Positions 35,235-44,372 of a stretch of 64,000 bases of DNA are shown here, in pieces (the stretch's first letter is position 1; each line of letters opens with the position of its first letter). The stretch covers positions 140,032-204,031 of the forward strand of contig JAGBCQ010000008.1 of NCBI GenBank assembly GCA_017937925.1, given 5' to 3'. The position numbers and the translations under genes are program-made. Under the pieces are notes generated by a model. The model did not search any database, was not told the DNA's origin, and was given only the letters and a program-made list of their open reading frames with translations. This stretch comes from Paraprevotella sp. Its GTDB lineage: Bacteria > Bacteroidota > Bacteroidia > Bacteroidales > Bacteroidaceae.

Positions 35235-35696
35235 TTATTTATACAGGTTTATATCAATCATTTTAGGTTGTTGTGCCTCATGCTTGTGCTCGCTACCGGC
35301 ATAGATATACAAGTTGCTAAGCAACTGATCTGCCAAACGATTCTTAGGCAACATTCCTTTTACTACTCTTCTCACCAATTTATCTGCTCCGTTAGGACGA
35401 GTCAACAAACGTGCAGGAGTCATCTCACGTTGACCACCGGGGTAACCTGTGTAACGAAGATATACACGATCGGTCCATTTCTTACCGGTCAATTTAACCT
35501 TGTCTGCATTGATAATAATCACATTATCACCGCAATCTACATGAGGAGTGAAGTTTGGTTTGTACTTACCTCTCAAAAGTTTTGCCACTTTTGAACCAAG
35601 ACGACCTAATACTTGGTCTGTTGCGTCAACAACGACCCATTCTTTCTTTACAGTCACCTTGTTCGCCGAAATGGTCTTGTAACTTAAAGTATCCAT
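35235..35696 (-). CDS. rplM: 50S ribosomal protein L13
   Basis: 153 residues; conserved VVDATDQVLGRLGSKVAKLL, HVDCGDNVIIINADKV and VVKGMLPKNRLADQLL segments. First gene of the rplM-rpsI (and probably rpsB-tsf) transcription unit, with a structured leader upstream. Confidence 0.97.
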   Translation of the reverse strand: MDTLSYKTISANKVTVKKEWVVVDATDQVLGRLGSKVAKLLRGKYKPNFTPHVDCGDNVIIINADKVKLTGKKWTDRVYLRYTGYPGGQREMTPARLLTRPNGADKLVRRVVKGMLPKNRLADQLLSNLYIYAGSEHKHEAQQPKMIDINLYK

Positions 35697-35742
35697 TCTT
35701 TAATTTTAAATAATAATTGTTACTACTAAAAAACTTTCTTTC

Positions 35743-35845
35743 TCTGCGATTCACTAACCGTCCTTTCAGGCCAATGGAAGAACTATTAACACGCAGAATT
35801 TAAGACCTTTATGGTCTCCTTGATAATAATCGGCTTGCAAAGTTA
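35743..35845 (-). promoter_or_regulatory. rplM promoter and structured 5' leader (possible L13 autoregulatory element)
   Basis: The reverse strand has a TAACTTTGC -7 box at 35845-35837. The ~135-nt leader that follows can form a hairpin from AAGACC/GGTCT (35803-35817) and a closing helix TCTGCG (35743-35748) with CGCAGA (35792-35797) around a GGCCTGAAAGGAC-type inner loop. L13 leaders that bind the ribosomal protein are known or proposed in several phyla; assignment here is inference. The region 35697-35909 has no ORF. Confidence 0.5.
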
Positions 35846-35909
35846 CTACTTTTCAAGTAAATAGGCAATAAATTTGATAAACTTTTTCATTTTTATCTAA
35901 AAGAGAGAA

Positions 35910-36428
35910 CTAAAAATCCAAGCGCATGATATAGTCGTTCATGTAGAAATTATGACCAATATGAAAATCACCTTGATGGTCTATCCTCATTCCTTTGCGA
36001 CGGTAAAAATTCACTGCTGAGTTATCTCTATTCACATTCAGTTCTAAAGTCCGGATTTCAGGGTAGTTGCTCTTGATGTATTCGACTACAAAATCAAACA
36101 TGGTATCGCCATAATGCTTACGTTGAAAATCGGGCATCACATAAATCTTTTCCAAATGATAACAATCTTCTCTATCTGGTCTTATCGATATATACCCTGC
36201 CGGAGCATTATCACAATATGCGATGAAGTATTCATGCTTTTGTTCTTGCATCTGTTTTTTCAGATTCTCAACGTCGTACATCCAATGCATCATGTACTCA
36301 ATCTGCTCCTTAGATAACATTTCTCTATAGGTATGAGGGAAAGCCACCCATGCCATACGATTGATTAACTCACAATCAACAAGCTCTGCCTTGACGATTG
36401 TCATCTGCCCTACTTGCCCTATACTCAT
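35910..36428 (-). CDS. GNAT family N-acetyltransferase
   Basis: About 172 residues from the ATG at 36428 (MSIGQVGQMTIV); an ATG at 36404 is equally possible, while the longest ORF (36464) starts inside repeat copy B and is rejected. GNAT motifs: acetyl-CoA site KIYVMPDFQRKHYGDTMFDF (V-x-x-x-x-Q/R-x-x-G-x variant) and ELNVNRDNSAVNFYRRKGM, followed by a Tyr-rich C-terminus (HNFYMNDYIM). The substrate is unknown. It stands alone; the upstream asnS gene is separated from it by the repeat element. Confidence 0.85.
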   Translation of the reverse strand: MSIGQVGQMTIVKAELVDCELINRMAWVAFPHTYREMLSKEQIEYMMHWMYDVENLKKQMQEQKHEYFIAYCDNAPAGYISIRPDREDCYHLEKIYVMPDFQRKHYGDTMFDFVVEYIKSNYPEIRTLELNVNRDNSAVNFYRRKGMRIDHQGDFHIGHNFYMNDYIMRLDF

Positions 36429-36448
36429 ATCATAATTCCTAAAACAAA

Positions 36449-36597
36449 AAAATGGCTGTATCAAAATAGAATTTGACTATCATTTTGTCTTACCGACGGA
36501 GTGAAGCAATAAGAAATCCCCTGTATTGAGGTTGAGACTCCTCCCTTCGGTTCGGAATGACACTATAATAGCGTTTCTATTTTGGCACAGCCCTTTT
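36449..36597. repeat. MITE/REP-like palindromic element, copy B
   Basis: About 149 bp, bounded by an 18-bp inverted repeat with two mismatches (36454-36471 with 36575-36592; GGCTGTATCAAAATAGAA) plus four flanking A/T pairs. It shares ATTTGACTATCATTTTGTC and CTCCCTTCGGTTCGGAATG with copy A. It lies between the asnS stop and the GNAT start, where it may end asnS transcription. Confidence 0.8.
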
Positions 36598-36605
36598 AGA
36601 CCTAT

Positions 36606-38009
36606 TTAAAACTCTGCATTTTTCGGTGTACGTGGGAACGGCACTACATCACGAATGTTTTGCATTCCTGTAACGAACAAAAGCAAACGCTCGAAACCAA
36701 GTCCGAAACCGCCATGTGGACAAGAGCCAAAACGACGTGTATCTAAGTACCACCACATATCCTTCATCGGGATATCCAATTCATTGATACGATTCAGAAG
36801 TTTGTCATAATTCTCTTCACGAACCGAACCACCTATAATCTCTCCGATTTGTGGAAACAATACATCTGTACCTTGAACCGTCTTACCATCTTCGTTCATC
36901 TTCATATAGAACGCTTTGATTTCCTTAGGATAATCTGTCATGATAACAGGTTTCTTGAAATATTCTTCCACCAAGTAACGCTCATGCTCACTTGCTAAGT
37001 CACAGCCCCAATATACAGGGAACTCAAACTTGCGACCACCAGCAACAGCCTCTTCCAACAATCGTATGCCTTCAGTGTAAGGCAAACGAACGAAATCGAC
37101 ATTCACAACACTATTCAAACGCTCCAACAACGATGGATCAATCATCTTGTTCAAGAATGCCAAATCGTCCTGACAATTTTCCAAAGCCCAACGCACACAG
37201 TACTTAATGAAATCCTCTTCCAAATCCATCAAGTCATTCAGATCGATAAAACTTACTTCCGGCTCTATCATCCAGAACTCAGCCAAGTGGCGAGGTGTAT
37301 TGGAATTCTCCGCACGGAACGTCGGGCCAAAAGTATAAATAGCGCCCAATGCTGTTGCACCTAATTCACCTTCCAATTGTCCTGATACAGTCAAAGAAGT
37401 TGCTTTTCCGAAGAAATCATCTGAATAATCAATTTTTCCATCTTCGTCTTTTTTCAAGTCATACAAATTCTTTGTAGTCACCTGAAACATTTGTCCTGCG
37501 CCTTCGCAATCGCTGGCTGTAATAATAGGTGTGTGAAAATAGAAGAACCCATGCTCATGGAAATATCTATGAATAGCCATTGCCATGTTATGACGGATAC
37601 GGAACACCGCTCCAAATGTATTGGTACGCAGGCGCATGTGCGCATGCGTGCGCATATATTCCATTGTCTGACCTTTCTTTTGCATCGGATAGTCAACAGC
37701 ACAAGTTCCTAAAACCTCTATTTCCTTGGCTTGTACCTCTACTGCCTGACCTGAACCAACACTTTTCACCAATTCTCCGGTCACACTCAGACACGCTCCG
37801 GTTGAAATGGTCTTAATCATCTCCTCGTCAAACTTATCTGCATCTGCGACAATCTGTACATTATTTATAGTAGAACCGTCATTCAATGCAATGAAATGCA
37901 CTGCCTTACTACCGCGACGAGTACGAACCCATCCTTTGACATTTACCATTGAACCGTAATCCTCACGTTTCAACACATCTACGATTTTCGTTCTACGAAT
38001 TGTTTCCAT
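36606..38009 (-). CDS. asnS: Asparagine-tRNA ligase
   Basis: 467 residues, class IIb synthetase: N-terminal OB-fold anticodon-binding domain ([24 protein letters not shown] region), then motif 2 [20 protein letters not shown] and motif 3 [15 protein letters not shown]. The AsnS versus AspS call rests on overall similarity and the MIEPEVSF context. Preceded by the pseudouridine synthase gene (22 bp gap), forming a purB-rlu-asnS unit. Confidence 0.94.
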   Translation of the reverse strand: METIRRTKIVDVLKREDYGSMVNVKGWVRTRRGSKAVHFIALNDGSTINNVQIVADADKFDEEMIKTISTGACLSVTGELVKSVGSGQAVEVQAKEIEVLGTCAVDYPMQKKGQTMEYMRTHAHMRLRTNTFGAVFRIRHNMAMAIHRYFHEHGFFYFHTPIITASDCEGAGQMFQVTTKNLYDLKKDEDGKIDYSDDFFGKATSLTVSGQLEGELGATALGAIYTFGPTFRAENSNTPRHLAEFWMIEPEVSFIDLNDLMDLEEDFIKYCVRWALENCQDDLAFLNKMIDPSLLERLNSVVNVDFVRLPYTEGIRLLEEAVAGGRKFEFPVYWGCDLASEHERYLVEEYFKKPVIMTDYPKEIKAFYMKMNEDGKTVQGTDVLFPQIGEIIGGSVREENYDKLLNRINELDIPMKDMWWYLDTRRFGSCPHGGFGLGFERLLLFVTGMQNIRDVVPFPRTPKNAEF

Positions 38010-38031
38010 TATATTCTTTTTTTATTATTCC

Positions 38032-39192
38032 TTATTCAAAAGCTCCCATACGTAGCATATTTACTTCTTTCTCCGTCAAGAATCGCCAATCACCACGACG
38101 TAAGTTCTTTTTCGTCAATCCGGCAAATTGCACTCGATCCAACTTCAATACACGATAGCCCAAAGATTCAAAGATTCGACGAACAATACGATTCTTTCCG
38201 GAATGAATCTCTATACCCACTTGTTTCTTATCGGTAGGGCTTGCATAATCAATAGCGTCAGCATGAATCTCACCATCTTCCAACATGATACCTTCTGCAA
38301 TCTTGCGAATATCTCCGGCAGTCACATTCTTATCAGTAAAGACGTGATATATCTTTTTCTTCATAAACTTAGGGTGCGTCAGTTTTGAAGCCAAATCCCC
38401 ATCATTTGTAAACAGCAATACGCCGGTTGTATTGCGATCCAAACGTCCCACAGGATAGATGCGCTCACGACAAGCGTTCTGTACTAACTCCATGACAGTC
38501 TTACGATTCTGTGGATCGTCACTTGTCGTAACATAGTCTTTGGGTTTATTCAGCAACACATACACCTTACGCTCGATGTTTACCGGCTCTTCATGGAAAC
38601 GTACTTCGTCTGTAGGTTTTACTTTTGTACCCATTTCTGTTACAACCTCTCCATTGACCTTAACCACTCCTGCCACGATAAACTCGTCGGCCTCGCGACG
38701 TGAACAAACGCCCGCATTTGCCAAAAACTTGTTTAAACGTATTGGAGCATCCGGATCAACATTCAGTTGCTTATATTCTATTTGTTTCTTATGACTATAT
38801 TTTGCATGAGGATTATAATCATTAGTACGACGTTGTGGACGTGCACCCATATTACGATTGCCATAACTGCCTTGACGACGCTGATAACCAGCTTCTCCAT
38901 TTGCTTGATAGCCCCCATTACGTCCATAACCACCATCACGATGATAGCCACCGGCATTATTTCTGTAACTTTCATGATTAGGACGTCCTTCACCTTCATA
39001 AGTTGAACGATAGGTACGTCTTTCCTGAGCGTTGTATGCTCCACGTTCTACTCTCTGACCTCTTGAACGCATGACACGTCCATTTTTACTAGTTGGTCTG
39101 TACTCATTAACAAATGGCCTATAACCATCACGGCTACGATTTGCATCATCCGAAGCAAACTCTTTTTGCCATCTTTCGTCTTCCATATTCAT
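38032..39192 (-). CDS. RsuA/RluB-type pseudouridine synthase with a long Arg/Gly/Tyr-rich N-terminus
   Basis: 386 residues. Residues ~1-145 are low-complexity, rich in Arg, Gly, Tyr and Asn (GGYHRDGGYGRNGGYQ), probably disordered and RNA-binding. An S4 domain follows (IRLNKFLANAGVCSRREADE, ~150-169), then the synthase domain with catalytic Asp in YPVGRLDRNTTGVLLFTNDG (~250) and a C-terminal RIFESLGYRVLKLDRV. It would modify 23S or 16S rRNA. The IUPAC name of the target position cannot be inferred. It lies 63 bp after purB. Confidence 0.9.
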   Translation of the reverse strand: MNMEDERWQKEFASDDANRSRDGYRPFVNEYRPTSKNGRVMRSRGQRVERGAYNAQERRTYRSTYEGEGRPNHESYRNNAGGYHRDGGYGRNGGYQANGEAGYQRRQGSYGNRNMGARPQRRTNDYNPHAKYSHKKQIEYKQLNVDPDAPIRLNKFLANAGVCSRREADEFIVAGVVKVNGEVVTEMGTKVKPTDEVRFHEEPVNIERKVYVLLNKPKDYVTTSDDPQNRKTVMELVQNACRERIYPVGRLDRNTTGVLLFTNDGDLASKLTHPKFMKKKIYHVFTDKNVTAGDIRKIAEGIMLEDGEIHADAIDYASPTDKKQVGIEIHSGKNRIVRRIFESLGYRVLKLDRVQFAGLTKKNLRRGDWRFLTEKEVNMLRMGAFE

Positions 39193-39255
39193 TCTATAAT
39201 TAATTTAATAAAAGATGTATCCAACCCTCACGGACTAGAACACCCTCATGTTTTA

Positions 39256-40602
39256 TCAAATGCCTGTGTAAGTATGCGGAGTAATCACACGAAGTTCCTT
39301 TTTAATTTCTTCGCTGACATTCAACTCCTCTATAAACTTCTTTATTGATTCTTCTGTTATATTGTGATTGGTACGTGTTAATGCTTTCAAAGCCTCATAC
39401 GGATGGGGATATGCCTCACGACGCAATATCGTTTGAATAGCCTCAGCCACTACAGCCCAACAACCATCCAAATCAGCATTAATAGCATCTTGATTAAGCA
39501 ATAATTTACGCAACCCCTTCAACGTACTTTGCACAGCGATAATCATGTGTCCCATAGGTACACCAACATTACGTAGCACTGTAGAATCTGTCAAATCACG
39601 TTGCAAACGTGAAATAGGCAATTTGGCACTTAAATGTTCCAATAACGCATTTGCTACCCCCAAGTTACCTTCAGAATTTTCAAAATCTATCGGATTTACT
39701 TTATGAGGCATGGCGCTTGAGCCAACTTCACCGGCCTTAATCTTTTGTTTGAAATATTCCATTGAAACATATTGCCAGAAATCACGATCCAAGTCTATCA
39801 TGATTGTATTGATACGTTTCATAGCATCAAATATCGCACTCAAATTATCATAATTGGAAATCTGCGTAGTATATTCCTCGCGCTCCAGCCCTAATTTCTC
39901 TGATACGAATGTATTACCGAATGACTTCCAATCGTAAGAAGGATAGGCTACATGATGAGCATTATAATTACCTGTTGCTCCACCAAACTTCGCAGTGATA
40001 GGACATGCTTTCAACTGAGTCAACTGACGCTCCAGACGATAAACAAACACCATTACTTCCTTTCCCAAACGAGTGGGCGATGCGGGTTGTCCATGTGTCT
40101 TGGCCAACATAGATACATCCTGCCATTCATTTGCATACTCTTTTAATTGAGCAATGAGTTCTTCAATTTGAGGATAGTAAGTTTGTTCCAATGCTTCTTT
40201 AATAGACAAAGGCACGGACGTATTGTTAATATCTTGAGAGGTCAAACCAAAATGGATAAATTCCTTGTACGCTTCCAGACCACCAATCTTGTCAAATTCT
40301 TCTTTAATAAAATACTCAACAGCCTTTACATCATGATTGGTTACTTTTTCTATATCTTTAACACGTTGGGCATCCGTCTCTGTAAAATTACGGTAGATAT
40401 CACGCAGACGTTCAAATAGTCCATTATCAAAAGTTGCCAACTGCGGCAATGGCAATTCGCATAGAGTAATGAAATACTCTATCTCAACACGCACACGATA
40501 GCGCACCAATGCAAACTCTGAAAAATAGGCAGCCAAGCCTTCTGTTTTCCCTCTATAACGACCGTCAACAGGAGAAATGGCGGTCAGCAAATCTAACTCC
40601 AT
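39256..40602 (-). CDS. purB: Adenylosuccinate lyase
   Basis: 448 residues; acts twice in purine/AMP synthesis by releasing fumarate. The E. coli-like N-terminus (LTAISPVDGRYRGKTEGL) and the superfamily signature GSSAMPHKVNPIDFENSEG (catalytic Ser loop, ~residue 290) are clear; TSQDINNT carries the T-S-x-D motif. A promoter box lies 25 bp upstream. Confidence 0.95.
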   Translation of the reverse strand: MELDLLTAISPVDGRYRGKTEGLAAYFSEFALVRYRVRVEIEYFITLCELPLPQLATFDNGLFERLRDIYRNFTETDAQRVKDIEKVTNHDVKAVEYFIKEEFDKIGGLEAYKEFIHFGLTSQDINNTSVPLSIKEALEQTYYPQIEELIAQLKEYANEWQDVSMLAKTHGQPASPTRLGKEVMVFVYRLERQLTQLKACPITAKFGGATGNYNAHHVAYPSYDWKSFGNTFVSEKLGLEREEYTTQISNYDNLSAIFDAMKRINTIMIDLDRDFWQYVSMEYFKQKIKAGEVGSSAMPHKVNPIDFENSEGNLGVANALLEHLSAKLPISRLQRDLTDSTVLRNVGVPMGHMIIAVQSTLKGLRKLLLNQDAINADLDGCWAVVAEAIQTILRREAYPHPYEALKALTRTNHNITEESIKKFIEELNVSEEIKKELRVITPHTYTGI

Positions 40603-40626
40603 AAAGTAATACGTATTATTTGAACT

Positions 40627-40635
40627 GCAAAATTA
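40627..40635 (-). promoter_or_regulatory. Promoter -7 element for purB
   Basis: Reverse strand TAATTTTGC, 24 bp before the purB ATG. Confidence 0.5.
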
Positions 40636-40700
40636 GTTCATTTTCTCGGTATAAACACGATAATTGTCAAAAACTTCTTTAAAAAGGGTATAAAAAGAGA

Positions 40701-40735
40701 AAAGAAAAAGGTCATCCTACTTTAGTAGAACGACC
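40701..40735 (-). terminator. Terminator after the tRNA-Val pair
   Basis: GGTC-x-TTCTAC-TAAA-GTAGGA-x-GACC hairpin (40710-40735) on the reverse strand, followed by TTTTTCTTTTC. It ends the two-tRNA transcript before purB. Confidence 0.75.
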
Positions 40736-40764
40736 CCTATTTTCTTATTTTGCTTCTTTTTAAG

Positions 40765-40839
40765 TGGGCGTTGACGGATTCGAACCGCCGACCCTCTGCT
40801 TGTAAGGCAGATGCTCTGAACCAGCTGAGCTAAACGCCC
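40765..40839 (-). tRNA. tRNA-Val (anticodon UAC), second copy in transcript order
   Basis: 75 nt. The reverse strand begins GGGCGTTTAGCTCAGCTGG, closes with a 7-bp acceptor stem ending AACGCCC and discriminator A. The anticodon stem CTGCC/AGCAG-type frames the loop CTTACAA, giving UAC. T-arm GGTTCGAATCC. No encoded CCA. Confidence 0.95.
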
Positions 40840-40873
40840 TTGTTTTATCCACGAAAGAGTTTTTTTGATATTG

Positions 40874-40948
40874 TGGGCGTTGACGGATTCGAACCGCCGA
40901 CCCTCTGCTTGTAAGGCAGATGCTCTGAACCAGCTGAGCTAAACGCCC
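40874..40948 (-). tRNA. tRNA-Val (anticodon UAC), first copy in transcript order
   Basis: 75 nt, identical in sequence to the copy at 40765-40839, separated from it by 34 bp. Same anticodon loop CTTACAA and no encoded CCA. Both are read from the promoter at 40972-41004. Confidence 0.95.
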
Positions 40949-40971
40949 GACTCTTTCGTTTCAAAAGCGAT

Positions 40972-41004
40972 GCAAAGGTAGAAACTTTTCTGCTTTACTC
41001 CAAA
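40972..41004 (-). promoter_or_regulatory. Promoter of the tRNA-Val operon
   Basis: Near-canonical Bacteroidetes promoter: TTTG (41001-41004, reverse strand) - 20 bp - TACCTTTGC (40980-40972), 23 bp before the first tRNA. Confidence 0.7.
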
Positions 41005-41030
41005 TTTTCACCTAAGATTTTTCCTGAAAG

Positions 41031-42128
41031 TTACTCACCGCTAAAGCGCTTAACCTGTTCAGTAAGCAAATCATTATCATCAAAGTAGTTTATCTTCATT
41101 GCTTTTCTAACATCCGATAAGGTTTCTGCTGCAGCAGCACGAGCCACTTCACAACCCTTACGCAACATTTCATATACAGCAGGAATATCTTTTTCAAATT
41201 CCTTGCGACGAGTACGAATCGGTTCTAACTCTTCTTGCATTACAGCCGCCAAAAACTTCTTTACTTTCATATCACCCAATCCCCCCCTTTGATAATGAGC
41301 TTTCAATTCTTCAAGGTTAGGATAATCCGGTAAATAACGCTCAAAATGTTCCGGGCGCGAGAAGGCATCCAAATATGTAAACACGGTATTACCTTCAATC
41401 TGTCCGGGGTCGGTCACCTTGATATGATTGGGGTCAGTGTACATACTTTTCACCTTTTTCTCTACGTCATCAGCTGAATCGGACAGGTATATACAATTGC
41501 CCAATGATTTACTCATTTTGGCCTTTCCATCCGTTCCCGGCAAACGTAAACAAGCCGCATTTTCAGGTAATAATATATTGGGTTCTACCAATGTATCTCC
41601 GTAAATATAATTAAAACGGCGCACTATCTCGCGAGCTTGTTCCAACATCGGTTCTTGATCCTCGCCAACCGGAACGGTTGTAGCACGAAAGGCTGTTATA
41701 TCTGCAGCCTGACTGATTGGATAGGTAAAGAATCCTACCGGAATACTTGTTTCAAAGTTACGCATCTGAATCTCTGTTTTTACAGTCGGATTGCGTTGCA
41801 AACGTGACACGGTAACAAGATCCATAAAGTAAAATGTCAATTCACACAATTCTGGTATTTGTGACTGTATAAAAATAGTAGATTTTGTAGGATCTATACC
41901 ACAGGCCAAATAATCAAGCGCCACCTCAATCACATTTTGACGCACTTTCTCGGGATTCTCAATATTATCTGTCAAAGCTTGTCCATCTGCCTCAAAGATA
42001 AATATCTTATCAAACTCACCGGAATTCTGTAATTCCACTCGTCTGCGCAAAGAACCTACATAATGCCCTATATGTAATTTCCCTGTCGGACGGTCACCAG
42101 TCAATATTATTTTTTCTTGCTTTTTCAT
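41031..42128 (-). CDS. trpS: Tryptophan-tRNA ligase
   Basis: 365 residues from the ATG at 42128 ([20 protein letters not shown]). Class I motifs: HIGH as KLHIGHYVG (~17-25) and KMSKS as [11 protein letters not shown] (~200). A longer ORF from 42191 includes the promoter and is rejected. A run of seven C (41281-41287) encodes part of RGGLGD and is a slippage-prone tract, but the frame is intact. Confidence 0.95.
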   Translation of the reverse strand: MKKQEKIILTGDRPTGKLHIGHYVGSLRRRVELQNSGEFDKIFIFEADGQALTDNIENPEKVRQNVIEVALDYLACGIDPTKSTIFIQSQIPELCELTFYFMDLVTVSRLQRNPTVKTEIQMRNFETSIPVGFFTYPISQAADITAFRATTVPVGEDQEPMLEQAREIVRRFNYIYGDTLVEPNILLPENAACLRLPGTDGKAKMSKSLGNCIYLSDSADDVEKKVKSMYTDPNHIKVTDPGQIEGNTVFTYLDAFSRPEHFERYLPDYPNLEELKAHYQRGGLGDMKVKKFLAAVMQEELEPIRTRRKEFEKDIPAVYEMLRKGCEVARAAAAETLSDVRKAMKINYFDDNDLLTEQVKRFSGE

Positions 42129-42150
42129 TTCGTTATTTATTTTTAGTGTT

Positions 42151-42159
42151 GCAAAGGTA
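42151..42159 (-). promoter_or_regulatory. Promoter -7 element for trpS
   Basis: Reverse strand TACCTTTGC, 22 bp before the ATG at 42128; a TTGG lies 19 bp further upstream. It decides the start codon. Confidence 0.6.
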
Positions 42160-42224
42160 AACAGAAATCTTGAAGTCACCAATAAAAGCACTCGTCATTC
42201 ATTCTACACCCCTACTCTATTATG

Positions 42225-44057
42225 TTATCCAAACAATAAATCCATATCTTTCTGTTCTAATACAGCAACTATCACTTTCCCATCAGGCGTATGGTTTGGA
42301 TTGGAACATGTAAAGAGATCATTTACCAACCGTTCCATTTCTTCATTTGTTAGAACTTGTCCATGCGCTATTGCTGCACTCTTTGCTAAAGAAAAAGCTA
42401 TATAATGGCGTACATCTTCCTCTATATTACACCCTTTTTCTATTGAAGCACACACAATACCCCGTACCACTTCTACTTGATTCATCCCATCTGTTCCTGA
42501 TGGTATTGCATTAATAGAGAAACTTCCACCACCTAAAACTGACAAATCATACCCTAATGAATGCATATCATCCATCAGATGTTCTAACACAATTGATTCA
42601 GAGGGTGGCAATTGTAATATCTCCGGAAATAAAAGTCGTTGAGCGACTCCGGTCCCATTCTCCATCTGCACACGATATTGGTCATACAAAATTCTCACAT
42701 GCGCCCTGCATTGATCAATAATCATCAATCCCGATTTGGAAGCAGTCATGATGTACTTACCTTTATACTGATAATGCAACGTAGAAGTATCTAACAGATG
42801 TTCTGTTTCCGCATAAAGTGTTTCACTTTCAAACGTATCTATCTCAACCTGATTCGGTTTCTTTGATGATTCAAAGTTTTCAAAGTTATACATAGACTCC
42901 CAATGGGATGTATCTTGTTTTGATGGACGTTTAGTTTCCGTTTTAAAAGGGTTGAAATGAGGATTAACTTCTACCTTTGGAGCTTCAACACGCATTGCTT
43001 CCGTAGAATTTCCAAACACAGGCATTTCAAAAGCACCTTCCGTATCGAAATCTATAGTCGGCACCGCATTAAAACGCCCTAAGGCTTCTTTTACAGCAGC
43101 GACAATAATCTGCCATATAGCCAATTCATTCTCAAACTTAATTTCTGTCTTTGTTGGGTGGATGTTCACATCAATATTAGAAGGTTCCACGTCAAAATAG
43201 AGAAAATAAGAAATCTGTTCGCCTGCAGGTATCAACTGCTCAAAAGCCTCCATCACCGCCTTATGGAAATAAGGATGACGCATATATCGGCCATTTACAA
43301 AGAAATATTGGTGTGCTCCTTTTTTTCTTGAAGTTTCAGGCTTACCAACAAAACCGGATAAATGTACTAATGAAGTTTCAACCTCTACAGAAAGCAATTG
43401 CTCGTTCATTTTCTTGCCAAATAGTCCGGCAATGCGCTCGCGACGTGATGTTTTTGGCAGACTTAATACTAAAGAGCCATTGTGCGTTAATGAGAAAGAT
43501 ATGTCTTCATGTACCAATGCTATACGCTCAAACTCTTGCAAGATATTATTCAATTCTGTTTGATTGGACTTCAAGAATTTACGACGAGCAGGAACATTAA
43601 AAAAAAGATTATTCACCAAAAAGTTGGAACCTACAGGACAAGAAATCGGTTCTTGTTTAAGTACTTCCGAACCGGCAATTGACACACAGGTACCCAAGTC
43701 GTTATCTTTACCTCTTGTTCGCAACTCAACTTGAGCTACGGCAGCAATTGAAGCCAGCGCTTCTCCTCTGAACCCCATGGTACGCAACGCAAATAAGTCC
43801 GTAGCCTCACGGATTTTTGAAGTAGCATGACGTTCAAAAGCCAAACGTGCATCTGTTTCAGACATACCTTTACCGTCATCAACAACTTGAATAGAGGTCT
43901 TACCGGCATCCTCTACTACAACATCAATATGAGAAGAACCGGCATCCACAGAATTCTCAACCAACTCTTTAATAACAGATGCAGGACGTTGTATTACCTC
44001 CCCTGCTGCAATCTGATTCGCTACCGAATCCGGTAACAAATGTATAATATCACTCAT
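42225..44057 (-). CDS. mutL: DNA mismatch repair protein MutL
   Basis: 610 residues. The GHKL ATPase N-terminus is intact: [16 protein letters not shown] (~30-45), VVDDGKGM and [13 protein letters not shown]. The C-terminal dimerisation region has [15 protein letters not shown] in place of the endonuclease motif DQHA-x2-E-x4-E, and [11 protein letters not shown] in place of CPHGRP. The endonuclease of MutL is therefore probably absent or very different. It is preceded by the 100-residue membrane protein gene (12 bp gap) and ends the envelope cluster. Confidence 0.95.
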   Translation of the reverse strand: MSDIIHLLPDSVANQIAAGEVIQRPASVIKELVENSVDAGSSHIDVVVEDAGKTSIQVVDDGKGMSETDARLAFERHATSKIREATDLFALRTMGFRGEALASIAAVAQVELRTRGKDNDLGTCVSIAGSEVLKQEPISCPVGSNFLVNNLFFNVPARRKFLKSNQTELNNILQEFERIALVHEDISFSLTHNGSLVLSLPKTSRRERIAGLFGKKMNEQLLSVEVETSLVHLSGFVGKPETSRKKGAHQYFFVNGRYMRHPYFHKAVMEAFEQLIPAGEQISYFLYFDVEPSNIDVNIHPTKTEIKFENELAIWQIIVAAVKEALGRFNAVPTIDFDTEGAFEMPVFGNSTEAMRVEAPKVEVNPHFNPFKTETKRPSKQDTSHWESMYNFENFESSKKPNQVEIDTFESETLYAETEHLLDTSTLHYQYKGKYIMTASKSGLMIIDQCRAHVRILYDQYRVQMENGTGVAQRLLFPEILQLPPSESIVLEHLMDDMHSLGYDLSVLGGGSFSINAIPSGTDGMNQVEVVRGIVCASIEKGCNIEEDVRHYIAFSLAKSAAIAHGQVLTNEEMERLVNDLFTCSNPNHTPDGKVIVAVLEQKDMDLLFG

Positions 44058-44069
44058 GTTACTTCTTCC

Positions 44070-44372
44070 TTAGAATCTAAAACTTCCTGTTTGTAAATAA
44101 TGCCAAACAAAAATCAAAACTGCAATGATAATTAACGCCACACCGAATGTCATAGGTTTACGACCGCTCTCTTTTCTACGCTTGAGGTGTGTTGTTCCTT
44201 TTACAAAAGTTCCTCGAATATCCTCAGGATTAAACTCTTTCTTAGGCAACATTCCCAACTCGCGTTTTGCACGTTCTTCTATCTTTTTCAGTTTTTCCTT
44301 ACGTTCATCAATATAAATATATGAATGCTGGTAGCCTCGTGGCATACGTGTCTTGAATAGAGCCATAATCAC
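44070..44372 (-). CDS. Small membrane protein, unknown function
   Basis: 100 residues (98 from the second ATG, MALFKTRMPRGYQH). A charged cytoplasmic-type N-terminal part (KEKLKKIEERAKRELG, likely helical) is followed by one C-terminal transmembrane helix (TFGVALIIIAVLIFVWHYL). Its ATG overlaps the ostA stop (ATGA at 44369-44372), which implies coupling. Similar small proteins occur in this position in Bacteroidales as I recall, but I cannot name a function. Confidence 0.75.
   Translation of the reverse strand: MIMALFKTRMPRGYQHSYIYIDERKEKLKKIEERAKRELGMLPKKEFNPEDIRGTFVKGTTHLKRRKESGRKPMTFGVALIIIAVLIFVWHYLQTGSFRF

Noticed and set aside
35910-36464. Longer GNAT start at 36464
   Set aside because: The extra codons fall inside dispersed repeat copy B and are not similar to GNAT N-termini.
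41281-41287. Seven-C tract in trpS as a programmed or phase-variable frameshift
   Set aside because: The encoded protein is full length and conserved through the tract; no alternative downstream frame of interest was seen.
41031-42191. TrpS start at 42191
   Set aside because: A TACCTTTGC promoter box lies at 42151-42159, downstream of that codon, and family similarity begins at 42128.
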